Below, piece after piece: positions 10,020 to 23,489 of a stretch of DNA of 64,000 bases. A program made the position numbers and the translations under genes. The notes below the pieces were generated by a model that was not told where the DNA came from, did no database searches, and saw nothing but the letters and a program-made list of their open reading frames with translations. Position 1 is the stretch's first letter, and every line of letters starts with the position of its first letter. This stretch comes from Sinohyriopsis cumingii (taxonomy: Eukaryota; Mollusca; Bivalvia; Unionida; Unionidae): contig CM068838.1 in NCBI GenBank assembly GCA_028554795.2, forward strand, positions 87,610,944 to 87,674,943, read 5' to 3'.

Positions 10020-13000
10020 CTGCAACACAAGAAAAATGAGCAATAGTAAGCAATTTGCTTATGTAAATATACCCTGACCTCTCTATGGATCCACATAGAA
10101 GTTACCAGGATTTTATCTAAAGGTAGGATCTCAAGTCTGATTTATCAGGCAGAGAGCACATGTCAACGTGGTAGTCATGTGATACAACAAAACTCCAGAA
10201 GTTGTTCTCGGAATAAATAAATATTGATAATTTGTGTTCTTTCATTCTTGTGTTTTATTACAACCAGTCTACGATTTTCATTTAATATTTTTTATATTTT
10301 TTCTCTACAACATTTGAAAATGTGGTTTGTTAGATTTGTGTACTCATGCGACTAGCAATGCAAATCGTGAGTACCAGGTCACATTTCATCAATGATGTAG
10401 TTTTATCTTGTCTTTCAGCAGATTAAAGATATAACGATTTTAATACTCATGATTTCTGAGAAAATAAGTAATTTTCATATCAATTTCATGCAGGTATCAC
10501 TCAATCTAACGTTTAAAGTTTGCTAGGCCATCCGGTGAGTGGCTATGCTTTGCCACCACAATGTTGACCTTGTGTGATGCTAGACTGGTTTTCATACCTT
10601 CCATGTAAGGAAAGATCATCAAGCTGACTTTGAAAATAAAATTCTACCAGATGAATCTAATCCACTGGGTGTTTTGATTGACTCAGCATATATGTTTATT
10701 GCAAGCAACCATATGATCCATACTGCAACCCTCCGAATATTCTGGTTAGAACCCAATAAATTTAACTCATGATCAGTTTAAATATTACTCAATTAGATGA
10801 TTGTTTTGGGTGTCAAGTGGTGGCAGAAAATTCCTGGGTTTTTCCTGATTTTCATCAATATTTGCAAAATTCAAGGACTTTTCACAGTCGGGAAAAAAAT
10901 TATCATTTCTCCTTACTTTTTCCAGATTTCCTGAGAGAACCCTGTTTGAATTATGAAAGATTAATCAGTGGTTTATCATACTTATTTGCAAATGTAATCA
11001 ACAATAGTAAATAGTATAGTCAGATAAATGGATGGACACAAAGATTCCTATGTACCCCTACCTCTACAGAAGTGAAGGTATAAAAAGTCAGAGGCCAAAA
11101 TTAAACAATGGGTCTAAGTGGGCATGAAATTACTCACCTGGCTGATATTTACATTCATGCAAGGGCATTTCACCAAAAGGTTTAGATTAGTACGATCCCT
11201 TGTAAACTTTAACAGTTTTTAAGTTTTTAAGTTTTGTTTTCGGTAATAGTGGATATACTGTATGACAGCCTCGAATATTTTTTTTTAGCCAACTTAATAA
11301 TAGTAGCCATATTTTATGATGGATCTGGATTGTTTCTACAAATTCAAACGGTATTTTCAATAATGGAGACTATGTCTGGTGGCAGAACAGCATCATTTGT
11401 ATAAACTTGAAAGGTTAGCATGCTCTCTGCCAAGTTTGGTTGAAACTGGTTCAGTGGTTGTTCACAGGACACTGAAAATAGCAACTGTTGATCAAATGAT
11501 AAAATGATACATGACAGTGTGATATATTATAAGCTCATATGCCAGGTAAGTACTTCTTATATAATCATAAAATAACAAATATCTGGTTTTATGTTAAATT
11601 AATTCTTATTTCAATAACAACAATAACAGTAATAATAATAATGATAATGATCAGATTGGACTGTATTTTGTTTACTTGTAGATGATTAGCATGTTATAAG
11701 CCAAGGAGAATCATTAGTACCTTGAAATAAAGTAAAATGAGGGATTTAAAGTCTAAACAAAATTCTGTGTGCAAGATGTACAAGTTACATGAGTAAATAT
11801 TAAAATGTTCACAGAAAAAAGTAAGGATAGTAAGTGAACAATTTATTGATCTGATAAATCAGAAAAGTACAAAAATTCAACAAATATGATATAGGCTGGT
11901 TAAAATGTTCCCCAGTCAGCGACCTGATTAAAATGTTCCCCAGTCAGTGACTTTTTCAATGATTACAAAGATGTTAATGGTGTGGGTTGTTCATATAATA
12001 TTCACAATAACAAATCTTGAAATAATATAAACGGATAAATATTATGCTAAAAAAGACTAGCTTAGAAAGTAAAAGTTTCTTTAAAATTCTATTAATTATG
12101 TACCTTAGTTTGTACAAAAGATAAAAGTGACATTACAGAAACAATGACATATGAGTTCAAAGTCAACATAAGAATACATTTTGCTGTCAGCATGGCCTGA
12201 CATGGCAAACACTGAGGTTGGCCTCTAAGTATGTGTGTGCAAGTAAATTGAATATGCCACTTGTCACTGAACTTGGACAACATTGTTTCTCTTTAACAAT
12301 TTTATCCAGAATGCAACTCTCCAAGAAATAGTTTTTAAAAAAATGAAGTTTATTATTTACTGCCCCATTTTTTAGTAGGTATGTTTGTAATAATAATAAT
12401 AATAACAATAATAATATATTGAATATATGTGCATGTTTAAATAGTTCCAGCCTGTGTGTATGGTACAGATAGTTTGGGTGATCAATAAAGAAATACAGAA
12501 TTGAACATTCTAATGGACTGCCAAATAAAAGATGTAAGATTGTAATGTATTGTAACAAAATCTGAACAGTTGGCTTGAGATATCAAATATTTCTTACATG
12601 TTAGTCTAACATTTACAACCAGGATCTCAAATAATTAGATATTCTTATATTATCATTTATTCCATGGAACAATTTATTTATACAAGACACATCTATAATT
12701 TCTTTAGAGATCAAATTACACTTTCATTTTTCTTTGCCAATCACACAGGACACACCTGTAATTTCTCCACAGATGACATCAGCTCCTTCATTTTTTTTGC
12801 CTATCACACAAGACACATTTATTATTTCTTTAAGGTTCAAATCTGCTTTTCCATTTTTCCTTGCCTATTACACAGAACATGTTTTTGTTTATATATCAAA
12901 TCTGTTATTTCATTTTTCTTTGCCTATCACACAGAACATATATTTCTTTATGTATCAAATCCTTTATTGCATTTTTCTTTGCCTATCACACAGAACATGT

Positions 13001-13249
13001 TTTTGTTTATATATCAAACCGGTTATTTCATTTTTCTTTGCCTATCACACAGAACATATATTTCTTTATATATCAAATCCTTAATTGCATTTTTCTTTGC
13101 CTATCACACAGAACATGTATTTCTTTATATATTCAAATCCTTTATTTCATTTTTCTTTGCCTATCATGTAACGGCCTACCTATTATTATCAAAATATCAA
13201 AGTATATGGCTGACATTAAATTATAATATAAAATAATAAAATATATTAC
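10020..13249. other. Intron B4-C4
   Basis: A 3.2-kb intron containing a degenerate dispersed repeat (about 11240-11480, also seen near 22.1 and 28.8 kb), a short duplicate at 11900-11950, and a 60-bp minisatellite (12660-13170). Confidence 0.5.
12660..13170. repeat. 60-bp minisatellite, about 8 copies
   Basis: The unit is built around TGCCTATCACACAGAACATG followed by a T-rich half. Copies diverge towards the left edge. Confidence 0.88.
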
Positions 13250-13407
13250 CTGGAGTGGCAAAATCAAAAGCAGTGCTGCAGACAGGTACTGGCAGTGCTA
13301 TCTGGTTGAATAATGGGAATGTTCGACAAGAATCACGGCTGCTACACAGGGCAATGTCAAGGTTAACTCGGAAAATCCCCTCATCCTCAAAGTAATATAC
13401 TGAGGAG
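13250..13407 (-). CDS. Exon B4 of the modular gene
   Basis: 158 bp, acceptor TTTCAG, donor G|GTAATA. It has NLDIALC, SC, then LPVPVC (Val for Lys), and the following Trp is lost. It joins A4 through AAC and C4 through GGT. Confidence 0.78.
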
Positions 13408-13777
13408 CTGAAATAATAAAATACACAATTATAGCTATGGACCACATAGGTAACTTATCAGATAATTATGAATGTGTGAAATCTATATACTGAACAAAAA
13501 CTACTTAAGGAATGTATTCATGCAGTTAGACACATTCTGTGTAATGGAAATTAGCATATTTTTGAGTAATAGAAAGTTTAATTTAGTACAGGTGCAATTT
13601 ATATCTAAAAGTTGTCAAATACATTTATCTTAATATTTTCTGTTTTTATCTAGTCTAATATAAAGACAGAATCTGAGCATGCTTTTATTTCCTTTATAAT
13701 TTTTTAAATTCCCAGTTAACTGATACTGGTGAATAAATTCACAAAGAAGGGGTAGTGTCTTATCTCATTTCTACCTA

Positions 13778-15252
13778 CAGGGGAACCCCGCTATAACACG
13801 ATGATTGGTGTCCAAAAAATTGGATTGCGTTAATAGCAGGGTTGTGTTAATGCGGGGTTTTATAGTATTTTACTTTTTGGCACATATATATGTTTATTCA
13901 TGTCTAATGTATATCATGAATAGGGTATCAACACCATTTACTATCGTGCCATCATGGCATGCAATTCATCCATGATGCATGAAATTCCACTGAAAAATTG
14001 CACTCAGATTTCAAATATTCAATAATTTTGTCACAGATCATTGTGTCTGAATTCAACATCTAATATATTCAGACTATTAACACCGTTTACTTACCGCCTG
14101 ATATTGTACTGTCACGGCCTGCAGTTAATCCACAATACATGTAATTCCATTGCAAAAATTGCATACATATTTAAATTATTCAGTAATTTTGTCACAGATC
14201 ATTATGTGTCTGAATTCAATGGGAAAAATTAACAGCAAAATTAGGTTAAGAAAGACGAAGCACATGTACAGTTCATTATGTTCCAGGGTCTATGAACGGT
14301 GTCTGTACAAATTTCACAGTGCTAAAATTTTATCATATGCATTTCCATGTGCATTTTATTCACTGCAAATTTTCAATAATTAACACTTGTATGTCTATTT
14401 GTTTGAATGACTACAGCAAGAATAATTAACAATCAACACATGCTTTCAGCGTGCATACAACTTTTACTTCAGATTTTGTGGATATCGAAAGAAACATGTG
14501 AAAAATACTTTTATAGAGATTTTTAAGCTGAATGTATGTACAATTTCATACCCTTTCAATTTCCAGCTAAAAAAATGGACATTATTTACTGGTCAACTGA
14601 TTGTGTCTAATAACACCCCCAAGCACAGCAAACATGTTGGTGGCTTTCGTTTTTTTTATGTTTATTAAATTGTGAGAATCTTTTATCAACCACCACATTC
14701 TCTGCTGGGTTGTGTATGCAGTTGAAGAAAAAACACGTCGGCTATTGTTTGAGCAATGATTGTTTACAGAATTAATTAAAGAAAATCACAAAGACGACTT
14801 ACTGGCTTTACTCATGAATCAGTAATAAGTAACATTTCCCAAGGTGTTTATTTTTGGCATAACACTTCAAGAACATGGTGAAATTGTTAAATTTCAGAAG
14901 CCACACCATGATTGTATCATATTCAAATTCATACATGAACTTTCCCCCCAAATGATAATAAAAATTGTACACACTATTTCTCGTACTTTAAAAAAAAAAT
15001 TCCAGGTACAAGAAAAATACACGTAGACGTATTTAAAATTTCAGGAACCATGCCACGATCATATTATATTCAAATTCATAGACGATCTCTTTCCCAAAAT
15101 GATAATCCATTTTTTATACACTATTTCACGTACTTTGAAAAAATATTTTTTTTCATGTGTGAATGAATATATGAAATTTCGGAAGCCATGCCACAACCGT
15201 GTTATATCCAAATTTGTGTTATTTTGGGGCGTGTTATAGCAGGGTCGCACTG
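13778..15252. mobile_element. Non-autonomous pogo/Tigger-like DNA transposon
   Basis: The ends are inverted copies sharing CCCYGCTATAACACG (13786-13800 and 15230-15244) and a CAG...CTG terminus, flanked by TA on both sides (13776-13777, 15253-15254). This matches the TA duplication of Tc1/mariner-pogo elements. About 1.48 kb with no transposase frame; inside are degenerate duplicates (13990-14060 with 14150-14225, and a triplet between 14890 and 15200). Confidence 0.72.
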
Positions 15253-16164
15253 TATGTATAATGCAGTTTGCCCATGTGAGAAAGGCATGTGAGATATTTT
15301 TATCCCAGATGAGTGCATTCACTGACACTGTAGATGGTGTCAGTTTAATTATGACATGATACATATGTGCAATGTTTCTTACATGTTTTGTTTTCAAAAG
15401 ATTAACTTTGCCAAACTGAAAACAGGTGTTTCTATGGGTAATATTTTGTTGATAATAGTCTGTATTTCTAAATCTATACCAATAAAAACCATCTTTCTTT
15501 TTCCAACAATACTTCCTGGCAAAAAATGAAAGGAAATAATAACAAGCTGATGCAGGATGTGGAAATTTCACCCTCTGCATCTGAATTTGGGACAGGAACT
15601 TTGGGTAGGTGGGATAGGGAAATTTTACTCTTTGGATCTAAATCTGGGGCAGGAACTTGGTAAATGTCTCACACCAATTCCAGGGTTTCTGCACCAAAAT
15701 GATTTTTATTTTCCTAAAGTTTTCCAGGAGATCTTCTGGGGAAAATGACAAATTTCAGAAGTCATTTTTAAAGTATGATCCACTGACTAAAGGCTATACT
15801 GCAGTTGAAGGCACACTTGAAAAATTAAGTTACCAGATTTAAGCAAGGCTACTGATATCGTATGACAATCAAAACCGTTTACTGCAAAGATACAGTGGGA
15901 AAATTACATATTTTCTCTTACAGAAGTTTTAGTTTAGCTTTCTAAAATTAAGGGATATTTTATGACAATAAGCAATTTTCTAGGAGGCTTCCAGGATATT
16001 TTCATTGAATTAAATTTCCAGTTGGATTCCAGGACCTCCATAAAAATAAGGAGGGCGAGGGAATGCAGCAATTCATATTATCAATTCTGTTGGTCTCACC
16101 AGTACATCATACACAATTAAATCTGACTTGCAAAACCTTAAACAAAGATCTTAATAAGAAACTT

Positions 16165-16435
16165 AACATTGATGATGATACTGTCACCACTGGTAAGTGA
16201 TTTGATGATGATCCTGTCACCACTGGTAAGTGATTTGATGATGATCCTGTCACCACTGGTAAGTGACTTGATGATGATACTGTCACCACTGGCAAGTGAT
16301 TTGATGATGATACTGTCACCACTGGTAAGTGATTTGATGATGATACTGTCACCACTGATAAGTGATTTGATGATGACACTGTCACCACTGGTAAGTGATT
16401 TGATGATGATACTGTCACCACTGGTAAGTGATATC
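16165..16435. repeat. 33-bp minisatellite, 8 copies
   Basis: The unit contains GATGATACTGTCACCACTGG and TAAGTGATTT. A single related unit recurs at 16630-16655, showing that the array grew from a segment duplicated around exon A4. Confidence 0.9.
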
Positions 16436-16504
16436 TATGACTCACTCATGTCTCACCATGCTAACATAAGATAAAAAATATATATAGATATATTAACTTA
16501 CTTT

Positions 16505-16640
16505 ACTTGGACAACTCCAAACAGCCAGAAAATCTCTTCCATTCCCCATACACAGTCAATCAGCAAAAGCATCAACCTGAGTTTCTCAACACAAATGAGC
16601 ATTATCTAAATGCAGATTCTTAACACTGACAATGATGCTG
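16505..16640 (-). pseudogene. Decayed duplicate of exon A4 (3' half)
   Basis: The minus strand at 16505-16600 reads VEKLRLMLLLIDCVWGMEEI and then FWLFGVVQVK before a GTAAG donor, which is nearly exon A4. Upstream, a deletion of about 10 nt breaks the frame and the 5' half with its cysteines is missing. Its flanks also match the flanks of A4, so one tandem duplication made both. Confidence 0.75.
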
Positions 16641-16745
16641 TCACCACTGGAAATGTGGTACCAATATCTCATCCATGTATCGTTATGCTAACACAGGAAA
16701 GAAAAAATAAATAAAAGGAAATATATAAATATACATTCAACTTAC

Positions 16746-16998
16746 TTTACTTTGACAACTCCAAATAGCCAGAAACTCTCTTGTGTTCCCCATACATAGT
16801 CAATCAGCGAAAGCGTCAAGCTTAATTTCTCAACACTGATGGTCATTTGATGGTTACATGGATCAATATGGAGAGAGGTTCGGAATGATGTTAGCATTTC
16901 AGCAGCAGTAAGGCAGCAGTCCACAGCAGTGCAAGACTCCGACAGGCTGCACATCATATTCTCTGGCAGGGAAGGGAGGCTCACATTCTTCTTACACA
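16746..16998 (-). CDS. Exon A4 of the modular gene
   Basis: 253 bp, acceptor AATTCAG, donor AA|GTAAGT. It has split GTG then Cys, MMC, ESC, VDCC, IDPC, SLIDYVWGTQE and FGVVKVK: a fully canonical A exon. Its first 38 or so bases together with its acceptor are the founder copy of the 86-bp array that follows. Confidence 0.85.
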
Positions 16999-18405
16999 CT
17001 GAATTAAATATAATACAGCAATATGACATCCTAGCCATGACTAGCTCTCTGGCAGGGAAGGGAGACTCACATTCTTGCACACTGAATTAAATATGATGCA
17101 GCACCATGACATCCTAGCCATGACTAGCTCTCTGGCAGGGAAGGGAGACTCACATTCTTCTTGCACACTGAATTAAATATGATGCAGCACCATGACATCC
17201 TAGCCATGACTAGCTCTCTGGCAGGGAAGGGAGACTCACAGTCTTCTTGCACACTGAATTAAATATAATACAGCACCATGACATCCTAGCCATGACTAGC
17301 TCTCTGGCAGGGAAGGGAGACTCACATTCTTCTTGCACACTGAATTAAATATAATACAGCACCATGACATCCTAGCCATGACTAGCTCTCTGACAGGGAA
17401 GGGAGACTCACATTCTTCTTGCACACTGAATTAAATATGATACAGCACCATGACATCCTAGCCATGACTAGCTCTCTGGCAGGGAAGGGAGACTCACATT
17501 CTTCTTACACACTGAATTAAATATGATACAGCACCATGACATCCTAGCCATGACTAGCTCTCTGGCAGGGAAGGGAGACTCACATTCTTCTTACACACTG
17601 AATTAAATATGATACAGCACCATGACATCCTAGCCATGACTAGATCTCTGGCAGGGAAGGGAGACTCACATTCTTCTTGCACACTGAATTAAATATAATA
17701 CAGCACCATGACATCCTAGCCATGGCTAGCTCTCTGGCAGTGAAGGCAGACTCGCATTCTTCTTACACACTGAATTAAATATAATACAGCACCATGACAT
17801 CCTAGCCATGTCTAGCTCTCTGGCAGGGAAGGGAGACTCACATTCTTCTTGCACACTGAATTAAATATAATACAGCACCATGACATCCTAGCCATGACTA
17901 GCTCTCTGGCAGGGAAGGGAGACTCACATTCTTCTTGCACACTGAATTAAATATAATACAGCACCATGACATCCTAGCCATGACTAGCTCTCTGGCAGGG
18001 AAGGGAGACTCACATTCTTCTTGCACACTGAATTAAATATGATACAGCACCATGACATCCTAGCCATGACTAGCTCTCTGGCAGTGAAGGGAGACTCGCA
18101 TTCTTCTTGCACACTGAATTAAATATAATATAGCACCATGACATCCTAGCCATGACTAACTCTCTGGCAGGGAAGGGAGACTCACATTCTTCTTACACAC
18201 TGAATTAAATATAATATAGCACCATGACATCCTAGCCATGACTAGCTCTCTGGCAGGGAAGGGAGACTCACATTCTTCTTGCACACTGAATTAAATATGA
18301 TACAGCACCATGACATCCTAGCCATGACTATCTCTCTGGCAGGGAAGGGAGACACATTCTTCTTACACACTGAATTAAATATAATACAGCACCATGAGAT
18401 CTGAC
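16960..18405. repeat. 86-bp tandem array carrying a splice acceptor and exon start, 17 copies
   Basis: Copies begin (TCTCTGGCAG) at 16960, 17046, 17129, 17215, 17301 and so on to 18333; one lacks 3 nt. On the minus strand each copy contains a TTTAATTCAG acceptor and the first bases of exon A4. Only the leftmost copy leads into the full exon; the other 16 are decoy 3' splice sites. In most decoys one base change creates GTGAGT 14 nt after the acceptor. Confidence 0.92.
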
Positions 18406-21400
18406 TAGCTTGTTTCATTTTTAAATTAGCAACATTTAAAAAGACACATTAATTTTTACCACAAAGTTAACATTTTGGACTAATATTTAGGTTTTTTTTA
18501 TCACTTCAAACCAAAATTTGTAAGACTTAATGCACAACAATCCATCCATGATGACAACAGAACCCACTTCGCCATCAGAGACATACCCACTAATTTAAGC
18601 TCTGACAAAAAAAAGTGCTGTTAAAACCAGAATAAAACAAACCACAAATTGTAAGATTCATTAAACAACAAATCCATCTATGATGACAACAGGACTTGAT
18701 TTGCCATCATCTATCTATCAACTAATTTAAATGCTGAAAAAAATGCCATTGTATGCAAAACCACAATATTTTGCATCCATGAAAATGAACCAAATTGCTT
18801 ACAATATTAATAATGTTTAGCACATTAACCCCTGGAGGTTTTTGTCGTTTTCACCTGAAATTTGAGTAGGAAACACATTTTGAAAGCTATTTCTGAATTG
18901 ATCCGAAACACCAAATCCCCAGTGATCTTTCAATAACATACTGCCTAGTTGTGTTGGAAACATTGTTTTTCATTGGCTATTTGACTCGCACATGAGCAGA
19001 AGGGTAAAAGTTGGAGTTATTTTTTTATTTTTTTTTTGCTAAACGGAGCCATTATTTTTGTATGGAGACCACTCTTTATTCCAAATGCCCATCTTATCCT
19101 ACTTTTTGCAAAGGCTTATCTGTCTGTTTGCAGTTCATACTGGTTTGCCTTAGATCTGAGACCAAAAAGTCTAAAATCCAGACAAAATCGGATCCGACCA
19201 TGGGCCAATTTTGGGTAGAAAAAAGTTGGGTTTCAAAAAAATGAGGTTTTTTATCTGAATTTTGTAGTGCAACTATAACTTCCAGATTATTTGGTAACAT
19301 TGTAGAGCTACATCTGTCTTCCTTTCTATAATACCACCCACTTTAGTGTATCACACATGACCTTGATGCTACAGAGCTCAACAGTAGGCTACTACCTCCT
19401 GCCATGTTAACTCATCACCAGGGGTTAATGTGTTTTAAACTGAAATGTTACTTAAACAGTCTGCATACCTGCCATATTCCCAGACAATGGTAGGGGTTTT
19501 CTTTGACTCAGAAAGTGAGTTTTGAGATCCAAGTGGGGGGGGTCAGGGCAAGTAAACCACAAAAACAACATAATCAAATTGAGAATAAGCCATCATTTCA
19601 TACAAGCCTACATAAAATGATTGGAAATTAAAATCAATATAAAAGAAAATAACTTGCCAGGTATTTTTGAAGCATTTAATATATTTACAAGGAAAAACTG
19701 ATACACATAGCAGTGTCAAATATCGTCACCATACAAATACAAAGGTGCAAACACTCACATAATCACAAGCACACTGACATTAAATAAAAACATGCACGCA
19801 GGTTTGTCTTTAAAATAAATTGGATGGCAAAATATCAGCTTAATTAGATGCAGTTTTTGCTGCTTCCAAAAATTTAGTATGGAGTTTGAAGGTAATGTAT
19901 TTTTATGTTTGTGATCATCTTTGCTCTCAACAGAGACTGGATGATACTGTTGTTCAAACTTCCCTTCTGGATTCTCTGAGCGAATTATGGTCAGAACCAG
20001 GCTGTTTGTGAAAATTGAAAAATGAATATACATCACATTTCACTGGTGGAGTTGGGGGAGGGGACATAATATTTAAAGTTTAAAAGGGGTCTTACAGGTA
20101 ATTCAGCAGTAATAAACACCTGTCCAGTATAGGTGTTAATCCTTAATCAACACAAATCGACTACACAAACACAAGTGTGTGCTTATTACTGTCTTTAAAT
20201 AAATCTATTTCATGGCTAATATCATCCTGAAAAGCATGGGTTGATATATTGTTGGTATATTAACTAGATTAAGATAATGAATAATAATACAGAGAACTAA
20301 TCTGAATATTCAGTGCAGCATATCGAATATATTCGGTTTTGTCCCAATGTTACAGATAGTACTGCTACTTCAGGAGATATCATACACTCTAGAATGATTT
20401 ATGTCAATGTGTTGTTTGCATTGTCTGCAAAGAATCAGATGCTCTCTGCTGCTGTTATGGTTCGCAAAGTAAAACTTCATTAACCAGGAGTTCCAAAATT
20501 AAGTTTTGCTGGGCTTCGCTTCCTTGATAGCTTATTGCTTCAAGAATCACAGGGAATGTGTTTAGGCAGTATGCCTTAAAAAATGCGAGCACTATTCCAA
20601 CAACTGAAATAATCATGCTTTGCATTTGATGTAAGTAGGAAAATGCAGCTTCAAAGAAATGCTGCTACTGTTCACAAACTTGCCAATAATCTTTAACACA
20701 GATGGTTTAAACAGTCTCACTCATGGCAATGATGTCAAATAACATTTGTTCTTCAACATTCAACAAACAAACATTTGATTTGCCTATAAATTATAACAAA
20801 TTGGGTTTTTTCACTTTGTGAACTGTACCTATGCAAATCAGCATCATAGGTTCTCCCAGAGCAGTCTTCAAAGAACTGACACATCACCCTAACTATTGTT
20901 AACCAATTAATATGTGAAATGGTGGTTGTAGATACCTGACTCCCTTGCATTGTAACTGCCTGTATGACAACTGGCTGTATAAATTGCTCTAAGGATAGGT
21001 TTTCATGAGCTTTAAACAGGATCGTTTACTGTTTATACATGCTACATGTTACTAGGATATTGAGGTCATTGTTGTTTTTGTTTTTGTTTTGAAGATTACT
21101 GAAAAACATGATTTTTGAAACATGATGTCAAAGGTTTGAGAGTAAATAATCATTTTGTTAGCATGACCTGTTGTGTTATGACAGGTAAGAGACTGTGAAG
21201 GCCAACAAAACAAACAAAAACACAGTACAGTCATTGTTTGTGATGTTTAGCCTTCTGCATATACCTAACTGCAGATGCCATAACTCTTCAAACTTAAATC
21301 TTGTGATTATGGACTGTTTGTGCTTGATGCTTGTTTTTATTGCCAATAGCAATGGCTAATTATTTCCAACTTCTCTCTAAATCATTTCATTCAGGGTTTT

Positions 21401-21519
21401 CTTCAAAGTAATAAAAAATTCAAAGGAGAGTAACTTCAAAGGAACATCTTAGATCTTCTAACTAAAAGATTCCATAAACACGTTTAAACAAGTCTGATTA
21501 AGTTTCAGTAGGGCAGTAC
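16999..21519. other. Intron C3-A4
   Basis: A 4.5-kb intron comprising the 86-bp array, a piggyBac-like MITE (18829-19424) and about 2 kb of AT-rich DNA (19430-21519) in which I see nothing. Confidence 0.5.
18829..19424. mobile_element. piggyBac-like MITE with TTAA duplication
   Basis: Both ends read TTAA|CCCCTGG...CCAGGGG|TTAA (18825-18835 and 19418-19428). TTAA target duplications with C-rich termini are typical of piggyBac. The 596-bp interior has no transposase frame. Confidence 0.7.
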
Positions 21520-21690
21520 CTTGAGACCAATTGTCCTGGTTGATTTGGCCAAATGTATTGCTATCTTCCTGACATGGAGTAGTGAGAAGATAATTAGAAA
21601 GCCCCAGTTCATCCAGAAGCATTTTTCTCAGTGACTCCGTCAACTTCCCTCCTGCAACATTGTTTGCCAGCCACGTTGAAAGTGAGAAGT
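21520..21690 (-). CDS. Exon C3 of the modular gene
   Basis: 171 bp, acceptor TTTCAG, donor G|GTACTG. It reads DFSLSTWLANN, LLDELGLSNYL, TTPC and a terminal Asn-Trp in place of Gly-Trp. It is the shortest C exon. Confidence 0.8.
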
Positions 21691-23489
21691 CTGAAATAAA
21701 TGGAAATCATATAGACAGCAAGTTTTGGCAAAATACTTTTAACTTTACTAATAGTGTATGTTAAAATTTTGGGGTAGTGAACCTGCTCTCTATTGTATCA
21801 AGCAAACTGTATAAAATGCCTTTATTACTGGAATTATATTGAAACAATCCTGACTACCTGTCAACTTATATTCTTATAAAGTGCATATTTGCACATATCA
21901 TTATTGTCTGCTTCAAAGTTTCTTTAGTTGTTGTATCTTCATATCTGATCACAAATCAGCATAATCCATCAAACAGTGAAAGGCCCTTAAGCCAGGAACC
22001 TACGTGTCAAAGTTGATTGAATCCTGTTCAGCATTTCTTAGATCAAGTTCTAAAAATGTTTTTCTACTTTCAGTTACAGCAGCAATATCTGACAGCAAAA
22101 TTTTATCATTTCTATCATTTGTATACCCCTGAAAAATCCAACTAAGTGTCTGTCAAATCTGGTCCGATTTTGCTCAGTGGTCATTTATAATAAGTTATTA
22201 CAGGTTTTCTATTTTTAATAATAGCAGCCATATTTTGATGACAAAATGGCATCATTGGTATAAATTTAAAACCTCTTCATGTGTTTTGTAAAATTTGGTC
22301 AAGTTCTGTTGAGCATTTTTTTTTAGAAACCCAACATTTACCAAATTTTAAAATTTTACCAATGCAGTCATATTTGATTTACCTAAATAATGAGGTAAAC
22401 TAAAGAGGTAAACTAATTTATATCATTAAGTAAACAAAGAATTCTGACTTGGAAAAGTGAAACCATCTTTGCATACTTGATGAGAACTGGTACAATGCCA
22501 TTAAACAGGAATAAAAACTGTTTGGGACCCATGGTAGTTTTTGAAGTTGTAATGCATGATCAAAACTTCATTTACAATTGAAATTTTTTCACTTTAATGC
22601 GAATACAAGAGTAAGATAAAATATGACATAGACAAAGCTGAATTTGCTAAACTGACAAAAGAATCATTGTGTCATGTCTACTTATATGATGATGATTTGG
22701 GGAAATACTCAATCATGGCAGTAGACTCATGACCAGAAGAATTCAGAATCAGTTAATGACCATCAGGTCAGCCTAGGTCAGCATACCATGGCATGTCCTT
22801 AAACATGGCCTATCATGTGGTATTAAACCCCAATATCACAAATCAAGGACAAGGTGATTTATTCAATTTGCCTTGGAATGATATAACCTTTCTCTATTGC
22901 AATGCCATAAACAGCAGACTCAAAGATTCTCCAACATTTGATAAGATTTTGGTAAGTGGCCAGAGATGAAAAACCATAAAACCAGGCAGAGTGCATTTGA
23001 TCTTAGTAGAAACCTTATACATCATAAAGATATGTTCAGAAAAAGACATTTATTCAACACATTTTCTGATTATCTCCTTCTTATTCAACCTGTAAAAAAT
23101 GACACCTGATAAATGGACAGACATAATAACATGAAACATTCAGGCATATAGAGACTCTAAGACTGGCAAAAAAAGACGAATCAAAACACCAACCAGAGTG
23201 AAACTTATCTTAGCAGACACCTTACATTAAGAACACCTACTCATAAAGAAAAAAGTTTCAACTCATTTCCTGAACATCACCATCATATACTCAACCTCTA
23301 TAATAAGGACACAATGCAAACAGATGGACATAATACATGTAAGATGACATGAACCACCTTTCAAAAGGCATAAAAAATGACACATGTAATAAAAGAGAAA
23401 GTCTAAGGTCTGTATAGTGTCTATTATTAAAATGTTCCAGTGTACTTTAAGAAATATCCCTCAGTTATGCAAATTAAATTTACAGTTAC
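21691..23489. other. Intron B3-C3
   Basis: A 1.8-kb AT-rich intron with one degenerate copy of the dispersed repeat at about 22190-22330 and nothing else identifiable. Confidence 0.45.

Larger units (their letters stand above)
13408..16745. other. Intron A4-B4
   Basis: A 3.3-kb intron holding a pogo/Tigger-like element (13778-15252), a 33-bp minisatellite (16165-16435) and a decayed duplicate of the A4 exon end (16505-16640). Confidence 0.5.

Noticed and set aside
12187..12558. 123-aa minus-strand ORF
   Set aside because: Low-complexity Leu/His run over an AAT microsatellite; no homology, splice or start support.
15059..15580. 173-aa minus-strand ORF
   Set aside because: Spans the end of the TA-flanked transposon and unrelated flanking DNA; no domain seen.
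16960..18405. CRISPR-like regular array
   Set aside because: No variable spacers: the whole 86-bp unit is repeated, and the context is an animal intron.
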